NCBI GenBank assembly: GCA_022706785.1
Contig: JAKJBW010000011.1
Coordinates: 1 to 59,452 of the forward strand
DNA: 59,452 nt
Direction: 5' to 3'
From: Bacillota bacterium
GTDB taxonomy: Bacteria; Bacillota; Clostridia; UBA1381; UMGS1253
Part shown: in pieces, positions 8,611 through 16,920 of the stretch
Layout: each line of letters opens with the position of its first letter
How positions within the stretch are numbered: the stretch's first letter is position 1
Made by a program: the position numbers and the translations under genes
Notes under the pieces: generated by a model
Database searches by the model: none
Told to the model about the DNA's origin: nothing
The model's input: the letters and a program-made list of their open reading frames with translations, nothing else

Positions 8611-9396
8611 ATGAAGCATTCAAAAAAAGTAAAGCTTTCTTTTGGCGAAGCGTTTGCAAAGTGGGCAGGTGAAAAAAAGTTTTACATAGTGCTGTTTTGC
8701 AGCATTATGATAATCGGTTCGGCTTATTGGTTTACCGTGTCGTATCAAAGCGCCAAGGCGCCGGCGTCTGTGCCTAAAACGGGTGTGCCTTATGCATCGT
8801 CAATACCCGATCCGGCCACGCCACTGCCGGATCTGACTAAAACGATGACCGGCAGCGGAACAAAAGCGGCGGCGACATCAAAGCCGGCCCAGCCTGTCGC
8901 CCAAGCGACGTCAAAGCCGAAAAGCGTGCCGGCGTCCGCAGTAACCGAAGCGTCGTCAGCACCGGAGGTCAAGAGTGCCCAAACGCGCAAAAAACTGGTT
9001 TACCCTGTGAACGGCGTTATCATCACAGAATTTTCAGGGGAAAGTCTGGTTTATTCCAAGACACTTGACGACTGGCGCACACATGAAGGAATAGACATAA
9101 AGGCAGAGATCGGCACTATGGTAAAAGCGGGCGGCGACGGTAAGGTCCAAGATGTCTATACCGACGATGCCATGGGCATCACCATCATTATTGACCACCA
9201 AAACGGGCTTAAATCTGTGTATGCCAATCTCTCAACAGACACAATGGTGCGAAAAGGGCAGGATGTCAAGACCGGAGATGTCATTAGCGGCGTAGGGGAC
9301 AGCGCACTGTATGAAACGGGCGAAGTGGGGCATTTGCACTTTGAAGTGGTTTTAGACGGTGAAAAGGTGAATCCCAAAGACTGGCTTACAGCGTAA
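8611..9396 (+). CDS. spoIIQ: SpoIIQ-like M23 (LytM) peptidase-family protein with complete zinc-site motifs
   Basis: The 261-residue protein has a cytoplasmic N-terminus and one membrane segment (about residues 24-43). A long Ala/Pro/Lys/Thr/Ser-rich linker (50-128) leads to a C-terminal LytM domain. HEGID places H158 and D162, and HLHFE places H241 and H243, so all ligands of the LytM zinc site are present. B. subtilis SpoIIQ lacks part of this site, whereas clostridial SpoIIQ can keep it. SpoIIQ sits in the forespore membrane and binds SpoIIIAH across the intermembrane space in the engulfment channel; spoIIIAH is at 43.2 kb. The call as SpoIIQ rather than another M23 protein rests on topology, sporulation neighbours and the sigma-F-like promoter. 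Confidence 0.8.
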   Translation: MKHSKKVKLSFGEAFAKWAGEKKFYIVLFCSIMIIGSAYWFTVSYQSAKAPASVPKTGVPYASSIPDPATPLPDLTKTMTGSGTKAAATSKPAQPVAQATSKPKSVPASAVTEASSAPEVKSAQTRKKLVYPVNGVIITEFSGESLVYSKTLDDWRTHEGIDIKAEIGTMVKAGGDGKVQDVYTDDAMGITIIIDHQNGLKSVYANLSTDTMVRKGQDVKTGDVISGVGDSALYETGEVGHLHFEVVLDGEKVNPKDWLTA

Positions 9397-9423
9397 AACG
9401 TGTAGATTCAGTATGAACTAAAC

Positions 9424-9466
9424 AAGCCTTAGCTCGTTTTAATTTATGGGCCAAGGCTTTTGTTTT
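9424..9466 (+). terminator. intrinsic terminator after spoIIQ
   Basis: AAGCCTTAGCTC (9424-9435) pairs imperfectly with GGGCCAAGGCTT (9448-9459), followed by TTGTTTTTG. Confidence 0.8.
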
Positions 9467-9505
9467 TGCAAAAAAACAAATAAAATAAATTAAGAACAAT
9501 AAGAC

Positions 9506-9534
9506 TTGTAATCATGCTGAGTTTGTAGTATAGT
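9506..9534 (+). promoter_or_regulatory. housekeeping promoter of the UroD-like gene
   Basis: TTGTAA (9506-9511), a 17-base spacer and TATAGT (9529-9534). The predicted start is about 40 bases before the AAGGAA ribosome binding site and ATG 9583. Confidence 0.6.
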
Positions 9535-9582
9535 ACGACTTAACATGAAGGGCAAAATTTTTTTTTAGAAAGGAATTTTAAC

Positions 9583-10701
9583 ATGAATAACCGAGAAAGA
9601 ATACTGGCAGTTCTGAATTATGAAAAGTATGACAGAATGCCCGTTGTGCATTTTGGATTCTGGCGCCAAGTTCTGGAAAAATGGTATCAGGAAGGACATC
9701 TTACGAAGGAAGAAGCGCAAGAGTGGTACTACGGCAGCAAATACGATGATGCTATTTGCAAAAAGCTCGGCTTCGATTCCCGTTTTCCTCGCATGTTTGG
9801 CGGTACTGTTCAAGGGCTTATGCCGCGTTTTGAAGAGAAAGTGATCGAAGTTTTGGCAGACGGCACCAAAAAGATGCAAAACAAAGAAGGCGTAATTGTG
9901 TTACAAAGGGAGGGCGCCGGTTCTATACCTGCGGAGGTAGACCATCTTCTCAAGGACAGAGAAAGCTGGGAGGAGCATTATCTGCCAAAGCTGCAATATC
10001 ATGAGGACAGGATTGACCGTACACGGTTGGAAGCACAAAAGGACGATCCTGCGCGCGAAGCCCTTATGGGAATTCATTGCGGCAGTCTCTTTGGCTGGTT
10101 TAGAAATATGGCCGGCGTAGTGGGAACCAGCTATATTTTTGCGGATGATGAGGATCTCTACGATGAAATCATCAATACCTTGGGAGAATTGAGCTTCCAG
10201 ATGGTGAAAAATATGCTTGCCACGGGAGTTAAATTTGACTTTGCCCATTTCTGGGAAGACATCTGCTTTAAAAACGGACCGCTTGTCACCCCGAGCGTAT
10301 TTTACGAAAAGGTAGGCCCGCATTATAAGCGTATCTGCGATTTGCTTAATCAAAACGGTACCAATATCGTTTCGGTTGACTGCGATGGGATGATCGATTC
10401 TCTTATTCCCACATGGCTTGAGAATGGTGTCAACACCATGTTTCCCATTGAGGTGGGCACATGGGGCGCGAGTATTGCGCCTTGGCGTGAGAAGTATGGC
10501 AGGGAGCTTCGCGGCGTAGGCGGGATGAATAAAAACATATTTGAATTAGACTATCGCGCTGTCGATGAGGAGATTGAGCGGTTAAAGCCGCTGATTGCGC
10601 TGGGCGGCTATATTCCTTGCCCCGATCATTTTATAACGCCTGATGCAAAGTGGGAAAATGTGCAATATTATTGCGAAAAACTTCGCAACATATCCGGCTG
10701 A
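9583..10701 (+). CDS. uroporphyrinogen decarboxylase (URO-D) family protein, probable corrinoid-type methyltransferase
   Basis: The 372-residue protein starts MNNRERILAVLNYEKYDRMPV, the usual opening of the UroD/MtaA/CmuA family. Later it has VDCDGMIDSLIPTWLENGVN and the C-terminal ALGGYIPCPDHFITPD. Family members outside heme synthesis usually move methyl groups between methylated substrates, corrinoid proteins and thiols. The C-terminal His/Cys pattern (GYIPCPDH) fits a metal-binding methyltransferase better than true HemE. No corrinoid protein, substrate methyltransferase or heme gene is nearby: the gene stands alone between its own promoter and a strong terminator. Substrate is unknown. 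ATG 9583 follows AGAAAGGAA. Confidence 0.8.
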   Translation: MNNRERILAVLNYEKYDRMPVVHFGFWRQVLEKWYQEGHLTKEEAQEWYYGSKYDDAICKKLGFDSRFPRMFGGTVQGLMPRFEEKVIEVLADGTKKMQNKEGVIVLQREGAGSIPAEVDHLLKDRESWEEHYLPKLQYHEDRIDRTRLEAQKDDPAREALMGIHCGSLFGWFRNMAGVVGTSYIFADDEDLYDEIINTLGELSFQMVKNMLATGVKFDFAHFWEDICFKNGPLVTPSVFYEKVGPHYKRICDLLNQNGTNIVSVDCDGMIDSLIPTWLENGVNTMFPIEVGTWGASIAPWREKYGRELRGVGGMNKNIFELDYRAVDEEIERLKPLIALGGYIPCPDHFITPDAKWENVQYYCEKLRNISG

Positions 10702-10719
10702 AGCATATATACATAAAAT

Positions 10720-10764
10720 AGGTCTTGGCGCATCTGTAGAAATGCGCCAAGACCTGTTTTTTTT
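10720..10764 (+). terminator. strong intrinsic terminator after the UroD-like gene
   Basis: AGGTCTTGGCGCAT (10720-10733) pairs perfectly over 14 bp with ATGCGCCAAGACCT (10742-10755), followed by a run of eight T. Confidence 0.95.
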
Positions 10765-10794
10765 AATGGGTTGTAAAAACTTTTTAAAAATAAA

Positions 10795-10807
10795 GAACAA
10801 ATGTTTG
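10795..10807. promoter_or_regulatory. LexA/DinR-like (SOS) box 1
   Basis: GAACAAATGTTTG fits the Gram-positive LexA consensus CGAACRNRYGTTYC at 12 of 14 positions (the outermost C at each end differs). It overlaps the -35 box (10805-10810). Confidence 0.65.
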
Positions 10808-10833
10808 ATTTTTTTCGGTAATAGTGGTATACT
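10805..10833 (+). promoter_or_regulatory. promoter of the radical SAM/DUF4130 operon
   Basis: TTGATT (10805-10810), an exact 17-base spacer and TATACT (10828-10833). LexA-like boxes overlap the -35 and cover the expected start site, a classic arrangement for repression. Confidence 0.75.
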
Positions 10834-10839
10834 AAAAAA

Positions 10840-10852
10840 GAACAAACGTTTG
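10840..10852. promoter_or_regulatory. LexA/DinR-like (SOS) box 2
   Basis: GAACAAACGTTTG has the same consensus fit as box 1 and contains the perfect palindrome CAAACGTTTG. It starts 7 bases after the -10 box, on the expected transcription start. Spacing between the two boxes is 45 bases, about four helical turns. Confidence 0.7.
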
Positions 10853-10902
10853 TGCATAAATGCGTACGAAATATCAAAGCATATCATATCGGGGTGAAGG
10901 CA

Positions 10903-12246
10903 ATGGAAGTGATGGAAAAGCTGAGCATTTTGACCGCCGCGGCCAAATACGACGTCGCCTGTACATCCAGCGGGAGTGACAGAAAAGGCGTAAGGGGCGG
11001 ACTGGGCAATACAGTCGGCATGGGAATATGCCACAGCTTTGCGTCGGACGGGCGGTGCATATCGCTTTTGAAAATCCTCATGACAAACGACTGCGTCTAT
11101 GACTGCAAATACTGCGCCAACCGCCATTCCAACGATGTCGCGCGCGCCGCGTTTACGCCTGAGGAAATTGCCGACCTGACCATTAATTTTTATAAGCGTA
11201 ACTACATTGAAGGGCTTTTTTTAAGCTCCGCCGTTATCAAGAACGCGGACTATACCACCGAGCTGATGTGCCAAGCCCTGCACCTGCTTCGTTATCGCTA
11301 TAAATTTAACGGCTACATCCACACAAAAGCTATCCCTGGCGCCTCGCCCGAGCTGATTAGCCAGCTGGGGCTTCTGGCGGACCGATTAAGCGTCAATATT
11401 GAGCTGCCGTCGCAGGAGGGGCTTAAACTGCTTGCGCCGCAAAAGAGCAAGGACAGCATCATAAAGCCCATGCGGCAGATAGCTTCGCAGATTTTGCAGA
11501 GCCGACAGGAGATGGTGGTGTATAAAAGCGCCCCTTCCTTTGCGCCCGCAGGCCAGAGTACACAGATGATTGTAGGCGCTACGCCCGACTCGGATTACAA
11601 GATACTGTCGCTTTCCCAAAGCATGTACCAAAAATTTTCTTTAAAGCGTGTGTTTTATTCGGCTTATGTGCCTGTGGGGAGCCATCCCAACCTGCCGGCG
11701 CTGACAAAGCCGCCGCTGCTTCGGGAGCACAGGCTCTATCAGGCGGACTGGCTGCTGCGATTTTACGGATTTTCGGCAAGTGAGCTGCTTTCTGAAGCGC
11801 AGCCCGACTTCAATCCGCTTTTAGACCCCAAGTGCGACTGGGCGCTTCGGCATATGGATCAATTTCCGGTCGATGTCAATAGCGCGCCTTACGACATGCT
11901 GCTTCGGGTGCCGGGTATAGGGGTTACTTCGGCAAAACGGATCCGGATTGCCAGAAGAACGGGCAAGCTGGATTTTCCGACGCTGAAAAAGCTTGGGATC
12001 GTGCTCAAGCGTGCGCGCTATTTTGTGGTGGTGGACGGCAAATATTTAGACGGCGTGAGCATGAGTGAGAGTTTTATCGTGCAAAATCTGCTGGGTGATG
12101 CTTCTATGCTTCCCGCACTTGGAAACGGAGCACAGCAGACCTCACTATTTGATTACGATGATGTGGCTATGCTGCCATCCGCAAAAACGTTTCCACCAAT
12201 CAATCCGGCGGAGGAGAGCGTAAAATGCATAACGGGGGAGCTTTAA
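10903..12246 (+). CDS. putative DNA modification/repair radical SAM protein (TIGR03916-like)
   Basis: From ATG 10903 (upstream GGGGTGAAGG) the protein has 447 residues. The radical SAM cluster motif CX3CX2C is at C64, C68 and C71 (NDCVYDCKYCANR). A helix-hairpin-helix DNA-binding motif lies near residues 325-352 (LLRVPGIGVTSAKRIRIARR). Radical SAM plus HhH, followed by a DUF4130 gene, is the signature of the pair named putative DNA modification/repair proteins; no biochemical reaction is established to my knowledge. The stop lies 22 bases inside the next gene, so the two are translationally linked. Two LexA-like boxes at the promoter support a DNA-damage role. An in-frame extension to 10852 would place the start on the SOS box and lacks a ribosome binding site. 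Confidence 0.87.
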   Translation: MEVMEKLSILTAAAKYDVACTSSGSDRKGVRGGLGNTVGMGICHSFASDGRCISLLKILMTNDCVYDCKYCANRHSNDVARAAFTPEEIADLTINFYKRNYIEGLFLSSAVIKNADYTTELMCQALHLLRYRYKFNGYIHTKAIPGASPELISQLGLLADRLSVNIELPSQEGLKLLAPQKSKDSIIKPMRQIASQILQSRQEMVVYKSAPSFAPAGQSTQMIVGATPDSDYKILSLSQSMYQKFSLKRVFYSAYVPVGSHPNLPALTKPPLLREHRLYQADWLLRFYGFSASELLSEAQPDFNPLLDPKCDWALRHMDQFPVDVNSAPYDMLLRVPGIGVTSAKRIRIARRTGKLDFPTLKKLGIVLKRARYFVVVDGKYLDGVSMSESFIVQNLLGDASMLPALGNGAQQTSLFDYDDVAMLPSAKTFPPINPAEESVKCITGEL

Positions 12247-12989
12247 AGCTTGTATACACCTACGACGGCAGCTTTGAGGGGCTTCTTTGCGCCGTTCACC
12301 ATGCTTATTATGAGCATCAGGTCCCCGATGAAATTTTGTGTGAGGACGGGCTTCAGCGCGATCTCATGGCCTGCTATGTCGCGGTGGACACAGACAAGAC
12401 AAAATCGGATGCCGTGTACTTTTCCATACCCAAAAGGATTTCCGCCAATGCGCTGCAGACGGCATACCGCGTGTTTTTGTCGGAAGCGCCCGACAAGGCG
12501 ACGGTAATATACCAGTATCTGCGGTTAGGCTATAGTCTTGGCAAAAAGGTGGATTACCTTCTGGACAACGATTGGGTGCTGCGCGCCCAGAAGATCAGCC
12601 GGTATGTGGGCACGGAGGCGCACCGGCTTGCGGGGCTGCTGCGGTTTTCCCAGATGACGGGCGATATATACTATGCCGCCATCACGCCTGTCAATAATGT
12701 GCTTGAGCTGCTGTGCGTCCATTTTGCCGACCGTATGCCGTCGCAGCCGTGGGTTATCTGTGATACGGGACGCAAAACGGCGGCTGTTTATGATACGCGC
12801 CGGTGGGAGGTCATGCGGGTAGACGCGCTGGCGCTGCCCGATTATGCGAAAGGGGAAAAGGAATACCAAAGGCTTTGGCGCGGGTTTTACAACGCGATCG
12901 GCATAGAAAGCAGGCGTAATGAAAAGCTGCGGCAAAAGCTGATGCCCAAGATGTATCACAAAAACATGACAGAATTTTGGCTGGATTAA
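12225..12989 (+). CDS. TIGR03915/DUF4130 family putative DNA-repair partner
   Basis: The 254-residue protein starts LKLVYTYDGSFEGLLCAVHHAYYE and includes YQYLRLGYSLGKKVDYLL, RYVGTEAHRLAGLLRFSQM and YYAAITPVNNVLELLCVHFADR. It ends MPKMYHKNMTEFW. This is the DUF4130 family that always accompanies the radical SAM gene upstream; elsewhere the domain is fused to uracil-DNA glycosylase-like domains. It overlaps the upstream gene by 22 bases behind GGCGGAGGAGAG. Function is unproved; association with base modification or repair is inference from partners and from the SOS-like promoter. Confidence 0.87.
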   Translation: MHNGGALKLVYTYDGSFEGLLCAVHHAYYEHQVPDEILCEDGLQRDLMACYVAVDTDKTKSDAVYFSIPKRISANALQTAYRVFLSEAPDKATVIYQYLRLGYSLGKKVDYLLDNDWVLRAQKISRYVGTEAHRLAGLLRFSQMTGDIYYAAITPVNNVLELLCVHFADRMPSQPWVICDTGRKTAAVYDTRRWEVMRVDALALPDYAKGEKEYQRLWRGFYNAIGIESRRNEKLRQKLMPKMYHKNMTEFWLD

Positions 12990-13043
12990 GGTGTGTTTTG
13001 ACTATTTGGAAACGCCCCCTAAGGTAATGTGGCATAATAATGC

Positions 13044-13072
13044 TTGCATTATGCCGCGCAAAGCAATATAAT
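13044..13072 (+). promoter_or_regulatory. promoter of the Nudix gene, overlapping a short palindrome
   Basis: TTGCAT (13044-13049), a 17-base spacer and TATAAT (13067-13072). GGCATAAT (13031-13038) and ATTATGCC (13048-13055) form an 8-bp inverted repeat over the -35 region, a possible operator. Leader to ATG 13103 is about 24 bases. Confidence 0.65.
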
Positions 13073-13102
13073 ACTTTTGATTTTATAGCTGGGAGGGCAA
13101 TT

Positions 13103-13642
13103 ATGCTTAAAAAAGAACAACTGATTGATTCGAAGCGGATATTTGAAGGGAAGGTCATTTCACTCAAGGTAGACACTGTTTTGCTGCAAAATGGCAGCAA
13201 GGCGACGCGTGAGCTGGTAGAGCATCCGGGCGGTGTGGGAATCGTAGCTGTGACGCCGGAGGGTAAGGTGTGTATGGTACGCCAGTACCGCCGCCCTTTT
13301 GATGAGATCACCTTTGAAATCCCGGCAGGCAAGCTAAACTGGGGCGAGGATCACTACGAATGTGCCGTGCGCGAGCTTAAAGAGGAAACGGGCTACAGCG
13401 CCGAAAGCTTCAAATATTTGGGGGAGTTTTACTGCACGCCCGGCTTTTGCAATGAAAAAATGCATATTTATCTTGCAACAGGCCTGATGAGCGGGGATGC
13501 AAGACCCGACGAGGACGAATTTTTGGAGCTGGAGCTGCACGGCATAGCCGATTTGACCGATATGATCTTGGACGGCAGGATAAAAGACGCCAAAACCGTC
13601 ATAGGCATACTGGCGGCAAAGCTGATTTTAGATGCGGATTAA
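13103..13642 (+). CDS. nudF: ADP-ribose pyrophosphatase, Nudix hydrolase
   Basis: The 179-residue product has the Nudix box from about residue 86: G-x5-E-x7-REL-x-EE-x-G within GEDHYECAVRELKEETGY. It also has EHPGGVGIVAV upstream and the FYCTPGFCNEKMHIYLA segment common to ADP-ribose pyrophosphatases. It hydrolyses ADP-ribose to AMP and ribose 5-phosphate in the cytoplasm. ATG 13103 follows GGGAGGG at good spacing; an extension to 13040 would lie inside the promoter. It is monocistronic or weakly linked to zapA. Confidence 0.9.
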   Translation: MLKKEQLIDSKRIFEGKVISLKVDTVLLQNGSKATRELVEHPGGVGIVAVTPEGKVCMVRQYRRPFDEITFEIPAGKLNWGEDHYECAVRELKEETGYSAESFKYLGEFYCTPGFCNEKMHIYLATGLMSGDARPDEDEFLELELHGIADLTDMILDGRIKDAKTVIGILAAKLILDAD

Positions 13643-13774
13643 GCTGTATGATGGGTTGCGCAGAAAAGTGCAAAAAGTGCGATATATTTTTTTGGTAAAG
13701 GGCTATGATTTTTAAAAATAATGTTGTATAATAAGCATCATAGTAAAAATATGTCGTAAGGAGGCTTTGCGCGC

Positions 13775-14140
13775 ATGAAAGAAAGCAATAGGGTGGAGGT
13801 CAAGATCCAAGGCAGGCAGTATACTATTGTGGCGTCAGAACCGGATGAATACATCTATAAAATCGCTTCCTATGTTGACAAAAAGATAACCGAGATTTCA
13901 GAAATGAACCCCCGTCTGAGTATGGATATGGCTTCGGTGCTCGCGGCGATCAATATTTCAGACGAATACTTCAAATCGCAGTCCGATGAGGACAACCTTC
14001 GCAGGCAGATTCTTGAGTATGTCGACGAATCCAAACGGACAAAAGACCAGATGAAAATGCTGGAGTTTGAGAATAGTGAACTGAAGGATAAGCTTAAGGA
14101 AAAAGAAGCGGAGCTTTCGAAGTTTATCAAGCAGTTTTAA
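13775..14140 (+). CDS. zapA: cell division protein ZapA
   Basis: The 121-residue protein starts with an NRVEVKIQGRQYTIVASEPDEY strand-rich domain, then VDKKITEISEMNPRLSMDMASVLAAINISDEYF, and a C-terminal coiled coil (about residues 70-121, charged heptads). ZapA binds FtsZ filaments at midcell and crosslinks them. Start ATG 13775 follows AAGGAGG. The U32 peptidase gene downstream is a common zapA neighbour in Clostridia. A hairpin at 14172 may end the transcript. Confidence 0.92.
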   Translation: MKESNRVEVKIQGRQYTIVASEPDEYIYKIASYVDKKITEISEMNPRLSMDMASVLAAINISDEYFKSQSDEDNLRRQILEYVDESKRTKDQMKMLEFENSELKDKLKEKEAELSKFIKQF

Positions 14141-14171
14141 CATGTGAAGTCAAATTACTTTACACAGCTTG

Positions 14172-14204
14172 TGCAGTGGCGCGGTTCGCGGCCTCTGCAT
14201 TTTG
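14172..14204 (+). terminator. probable terminator after zapA
   Basis: TGCAG (14172-14176) pairs with CTGCA (14195-14199), with further GGC/GCC pairing inside and a TTTTGCTATTTTT tail. The stem is imperfect. Confidence 0.55.
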
Positions 14205-14250
14205 CTATTTTTAAGTTGTAACCTTGTTTGGTTGATGGAGAAGGACGCAT

Positions 14251-16380
14251 ATGAGTATAAAGCCTGAATTGTTGTCTCCGGCAGGCGGGTGGGATGCGCT
14301 GGTTGCTGCCGTGCAAAACGGCGCGGATGCGGTGTATCTTGGCGGAAGCCGGTTTTCGGCCCGCGCCGGCGCGGCTAATTTTAATGATGAGACCATGCAG
14401 CGTGCGGTGGACTATTGCCATTTGCGCGGCGTGCGCATTTTTGTGGCTGTCAATACTTTGATCAAGCAAAAAGAGATGACCGCCGCCCTTGAATATGCCG
14501 CGTTTTTGTATGGTATCGGTGTTGACGCGCTGATTGTGCAGGATATTGGCCTTGCCAAGGCCGTTTCTGAGCGGATGCCCGATTTTCCCCTGCATGCGTC
14601 TACACAGATGACTGTGCATAATATTCCGGGCGCAAAAGCATTGGAGCGTATGGGCTTTAGGCGGATTGTGCTGGCGCGTGAGCTTTCCGCCGGGCAAATC
14701 CGCCGTATCAGGCAGGCTGTTTCGGCAGAGCTGGAGGTATTTGTGCATGGGGCGTTATGCTGTTCGTTTTCCGGCCAGTGCCTGCTCAGTTCATTTTTGG
14801 GCGGCCGCAGCGGAAATCGGGGCAGGTGCGCGCAGCCTTGCCGGCTGCCCTATACACTTGAGCGTGACGGAAAGACCATCAAAAGCGGATATCTGCTCAG
14901 CCCAAAGGATTTGTGCCTGTTGGGAAAGCTTTGCGAGCTTGAAGATATGGGCATTGATTCTTTAAAAATAGAAGGACGGCTCAAACGTGCCGAATATGTC
15001 GCTATCGTTACGCAAATCTATCGAAAATATATTGACAGCGGGCGTCGGCCAAATGAGCAGGACTTGCAAACGCTTATGGGCGCGTTTAACAGAAGCGGTT
15101 TTACAGACGGGTATTTCTCGGGAAAAATAGGAGCTTCCATGATGAGCTTTCAAACGCCGTCGAATGTGGCGGACGAAAGCTTTCCAAAGAATGTTGCACA
15201 AACATTTCTTCCTCAGGCGAATTTTCGCAAGGTGGCAATAAGGGGCAGATGCGTGATAACTGCGGGTCACTCTGCGGTTCTTGAGCTTTTTGATGGGGAT
15301 GGGAATGCTGTAAAGGCAGAAGGGTTTACACCAACGGATGTGCCAAATCCTGCGTTTAACGCAGACAGAGTCCGCAGCCAGCTTTTAAAATTCGGCGCAA
15401 CGCCGTTTCGGCTGGACGGCCTTGAGCTGTCGGTGGAGGATGGCATAGCTATGCCCGTCAGTGAAATCAACGCGTTAAGGCGTGATGCGGCAGAAAAACT
15501 TGCTGCCGTCAGAGTGATGAGCAAAAGGCGGCAGACGAGTGGAATTGATCCGCAAGCAGCCGTGATCCGTTTGTCCAAAACACAAAAAAGCGGCAACCGG
15601 TCAAAGCCGCTGGATTTTACGGTTGATGTGCGCACACTGCAGCAGGCAGAGGCGGTGCTTTCCTATCAGCCTTTGCGGCTATATGTGCCGCCTGCGCTGG
15701 CCGGCCTGCTTGGCGGGCGTGGCGGCAGGACACAGGTTGTGGCAAAGCTGCCCGATATTATGCCTGATGATGCTGATAAATACTTAAATAATCTATCCGC
15801 AGAGGCGGTTTGCACAGGCATTTTCGGGCTTGGTTGCGAGCTTGCCACGGCACGTACGGTGTACGGTGATTTCAGGCTTAATCTGTGCAATACCCATGCC
15901 GCTTTTGTTTGCCTACAGGCCGGGTTTAAAACAGTTACACTGTCCTGCGAGCTTGATTTAAAAGAAATTGCTGACTTGTGCGCAGGAAGCACAGCTGACT
16001 TTGAGGTCATAGCTTATGGGCATTTGCCGCTTATGATGATTAAGAATTGCGTTATTAGATCATGCGGCGGCAAATGCGATAAAGCAAAAGAGGGCTATTG
16101 CCTTGCGGACAGAAAAAAAGAGCGCCTGCCGCTTATTTGTGAGCCGCATTCTTGCAGTAATCTGCTTTTGAATGCCAAGCCGGTTTATATGGCGGACAAG
16201 CTGGCAGATATCCAAAACAGCGGCGTGCACACCGTACGGCTGCAGTTTACGGTTGAGAACGCTGCGCGCTGTGATAAGATCATGCGGGCATACACAGGCG
16301 AGGCACAGCAAAAAGACCCTTTGGCGCTTTTTGAACAAAACGGCTTTACAAGGGGACATTTCTATCGGGGTGTGGAATAA
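14251..16380 (+). CDS. U32 family peptidase (DUF3656-containing type)
   Basis: The 709-residue protein begins KPELLSPAGGWDALVAAVQNGADAVYLGG. It carries a full U32 signature at about residues 162-180 (E-x-F-x2-G-A-L-C-x4-G-x-C-x-L-S), then GNRGRCAQPCR and SPKDLCLLGKL. The C-terminal half (from about 300) is an extra domain with a cysteine cluster CGGKCDKAKEGYC. U32 proteins were named after collagenase PrtC. Several are now known as tRNA or ubiquinone hydroxylases with Fe-S clusters (RlhA, TrhP, UbiU/V), so an RNA-hydroxylation role is as likely as proteolysis. ATG 14251 follows GGAGAAGGA; dut follows after 18 bases. Confidence 0.85.
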   Translation: MSIKPELLSPAGGWDALVAAVQNGADAVYLGGSRFSARAGAANFNDETMQRAVDYCHLRGVRIFVAVNTLIKQKEMTAALEYAAFLYGIGVDALIVQDIGLAKAVSERMPDFPLHASTQMTVHNIPGAKALERMGFRRIVLARELSAGQIRRIRQAVSAELEVFVHGALCCSFSGQCLLSSFLGGRSGNRGRCAQPCRLPYTLERDGKTIKSGYLLSPKDLCLLGKLCELEDMGIDSLKIEGRLKRAEYVAIVTQIYRKYIDSGRRPNEQDLQTLMGAFNRSGFTDGYFSGKIGASMMSFQTPSNVADESFPKNVAQTFLPQANFRKVAIRGRCVITAGHSAVLELFDGDGNAVKAEGFTPTDVPNPAFNADRVRSQLLKFGATPFRLDGLELSVEDGIAMPVSEINALRRDAAEKLAAVRVMSKRRQTSGIDPQAAVIRLSKTQKSGNRSKPLDFTVDVRTLQQAEAVLSYQPLRLYVPPALAGLLGGRGGRTQVVAKLPDIMPDDADKYLNNLSAEAVCTGIFGLGCELATARTVYGDFRLNLCNTHAAFVCLQAGFKTVTLSCELDLKEIADLCAGSTADFEVIAYGHLPLMMIKNCVIRSCGGKCDKAKEGYCLADRKKERLPLICEPHSCSNLLLNAKPVYMADKLADIQNSGVHTVRLQFTVENAARCDKIMRAYTGEAQQKDPLALFEQNGFTRGHFYRGVE

Positions 16381-16398
16381 AAGGAGGGTAAAAAGGCA

Positions 16399-16839
16399 AT
16401 GCTTCAAGTAGATATTCAAATTTTGTCGCCGCTGGCAAAAAAACCGCAGTATGCAACGGCTGGCTCCGCGGGTATGGACCTTTGCGCGGCAATTGAAGAA
16501 GAGATTACGCTTGCCAAAGGCGAAATCAGGCTTATTCCCACGGGAATCGCAATAGCGCTGCCGTCGGCAGAACATGTCGCGCTTGTTTATGCGCGCAGTG
16601 GGCTGGCGATCAAGCACGGGATTACCATGGCAAATGCGGTGGGCGTGATCGATTCGGATTACCGTGGTGAGATTAAGGTCGGCGTCATCAATTTGGGCGC
16701 GGATGATTTTGTCATATGCCCCGGCGACAGAATCGCACAGCTGGTGTTTGAGCCGGTGTGCATAGCGCAGCTGAATGAAGTGCGCTCGCTTAACGATACG
16801 GACAGGGGAAGCGGCGGATTCGGCTCTACGGGTGTATAA
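16399..16839 (+). CDS. dut: deoxyuridine 5'-triphosphate nucleotidohydrolase (dUTPase)
   Basis: The 146-residue trimeric-type dUTPase has all five motifs: [10 protein letters not shown] (1), [11 protein letters not shown] (2), [12 protein letters not shown] (3), [10 protein letters not shown] (4) and the P-loop-like [10 protein letters not shown] at the C-terminus (5). It converts dUTP to dUMP and pyrophosphate, keeping uracil out of DNA. ATG 16399 follows AAAAGGAGG; the gene is 18 bases downstream of the U32 gene and probably cotranscribed. No terminator is evident after it. Confidence 0.95.
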   Translation: MLQVDIQILSPLAKKPQYATAGSAGMDLCAAIEEEITLAKGEIRLIPTGIAIALPSAEHVALVYARSGLAIKHGITMANAVGVIDSDYRGEIKVGVINLGADDFVICPGDRIAQLVFEPVCIAQLNEVRSLNDTDRGSGGFGSTGV

Positions 16840-16885
16840 ACGTTGTACAAAGTATAATTTTCGGAAATAAATTCCACTAAAGCCA

Positions 16886-16914
16886 TTGAAATAAGTGGTG
16901 AGTATAGGTATAAT
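16886..16914 (+). promoter_or_regulatory. consensus promoter of the maf-mre-min operon
   Basis: TTGAAA (16886-16891), a 17-base spacer and TATAAT (16909-16914): the best sigma-A promoter in the window. It is followed by a leader of about 160 bases before maf. Confidence 0.8.
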
Positions 16915-16920
16915 GTAAAA

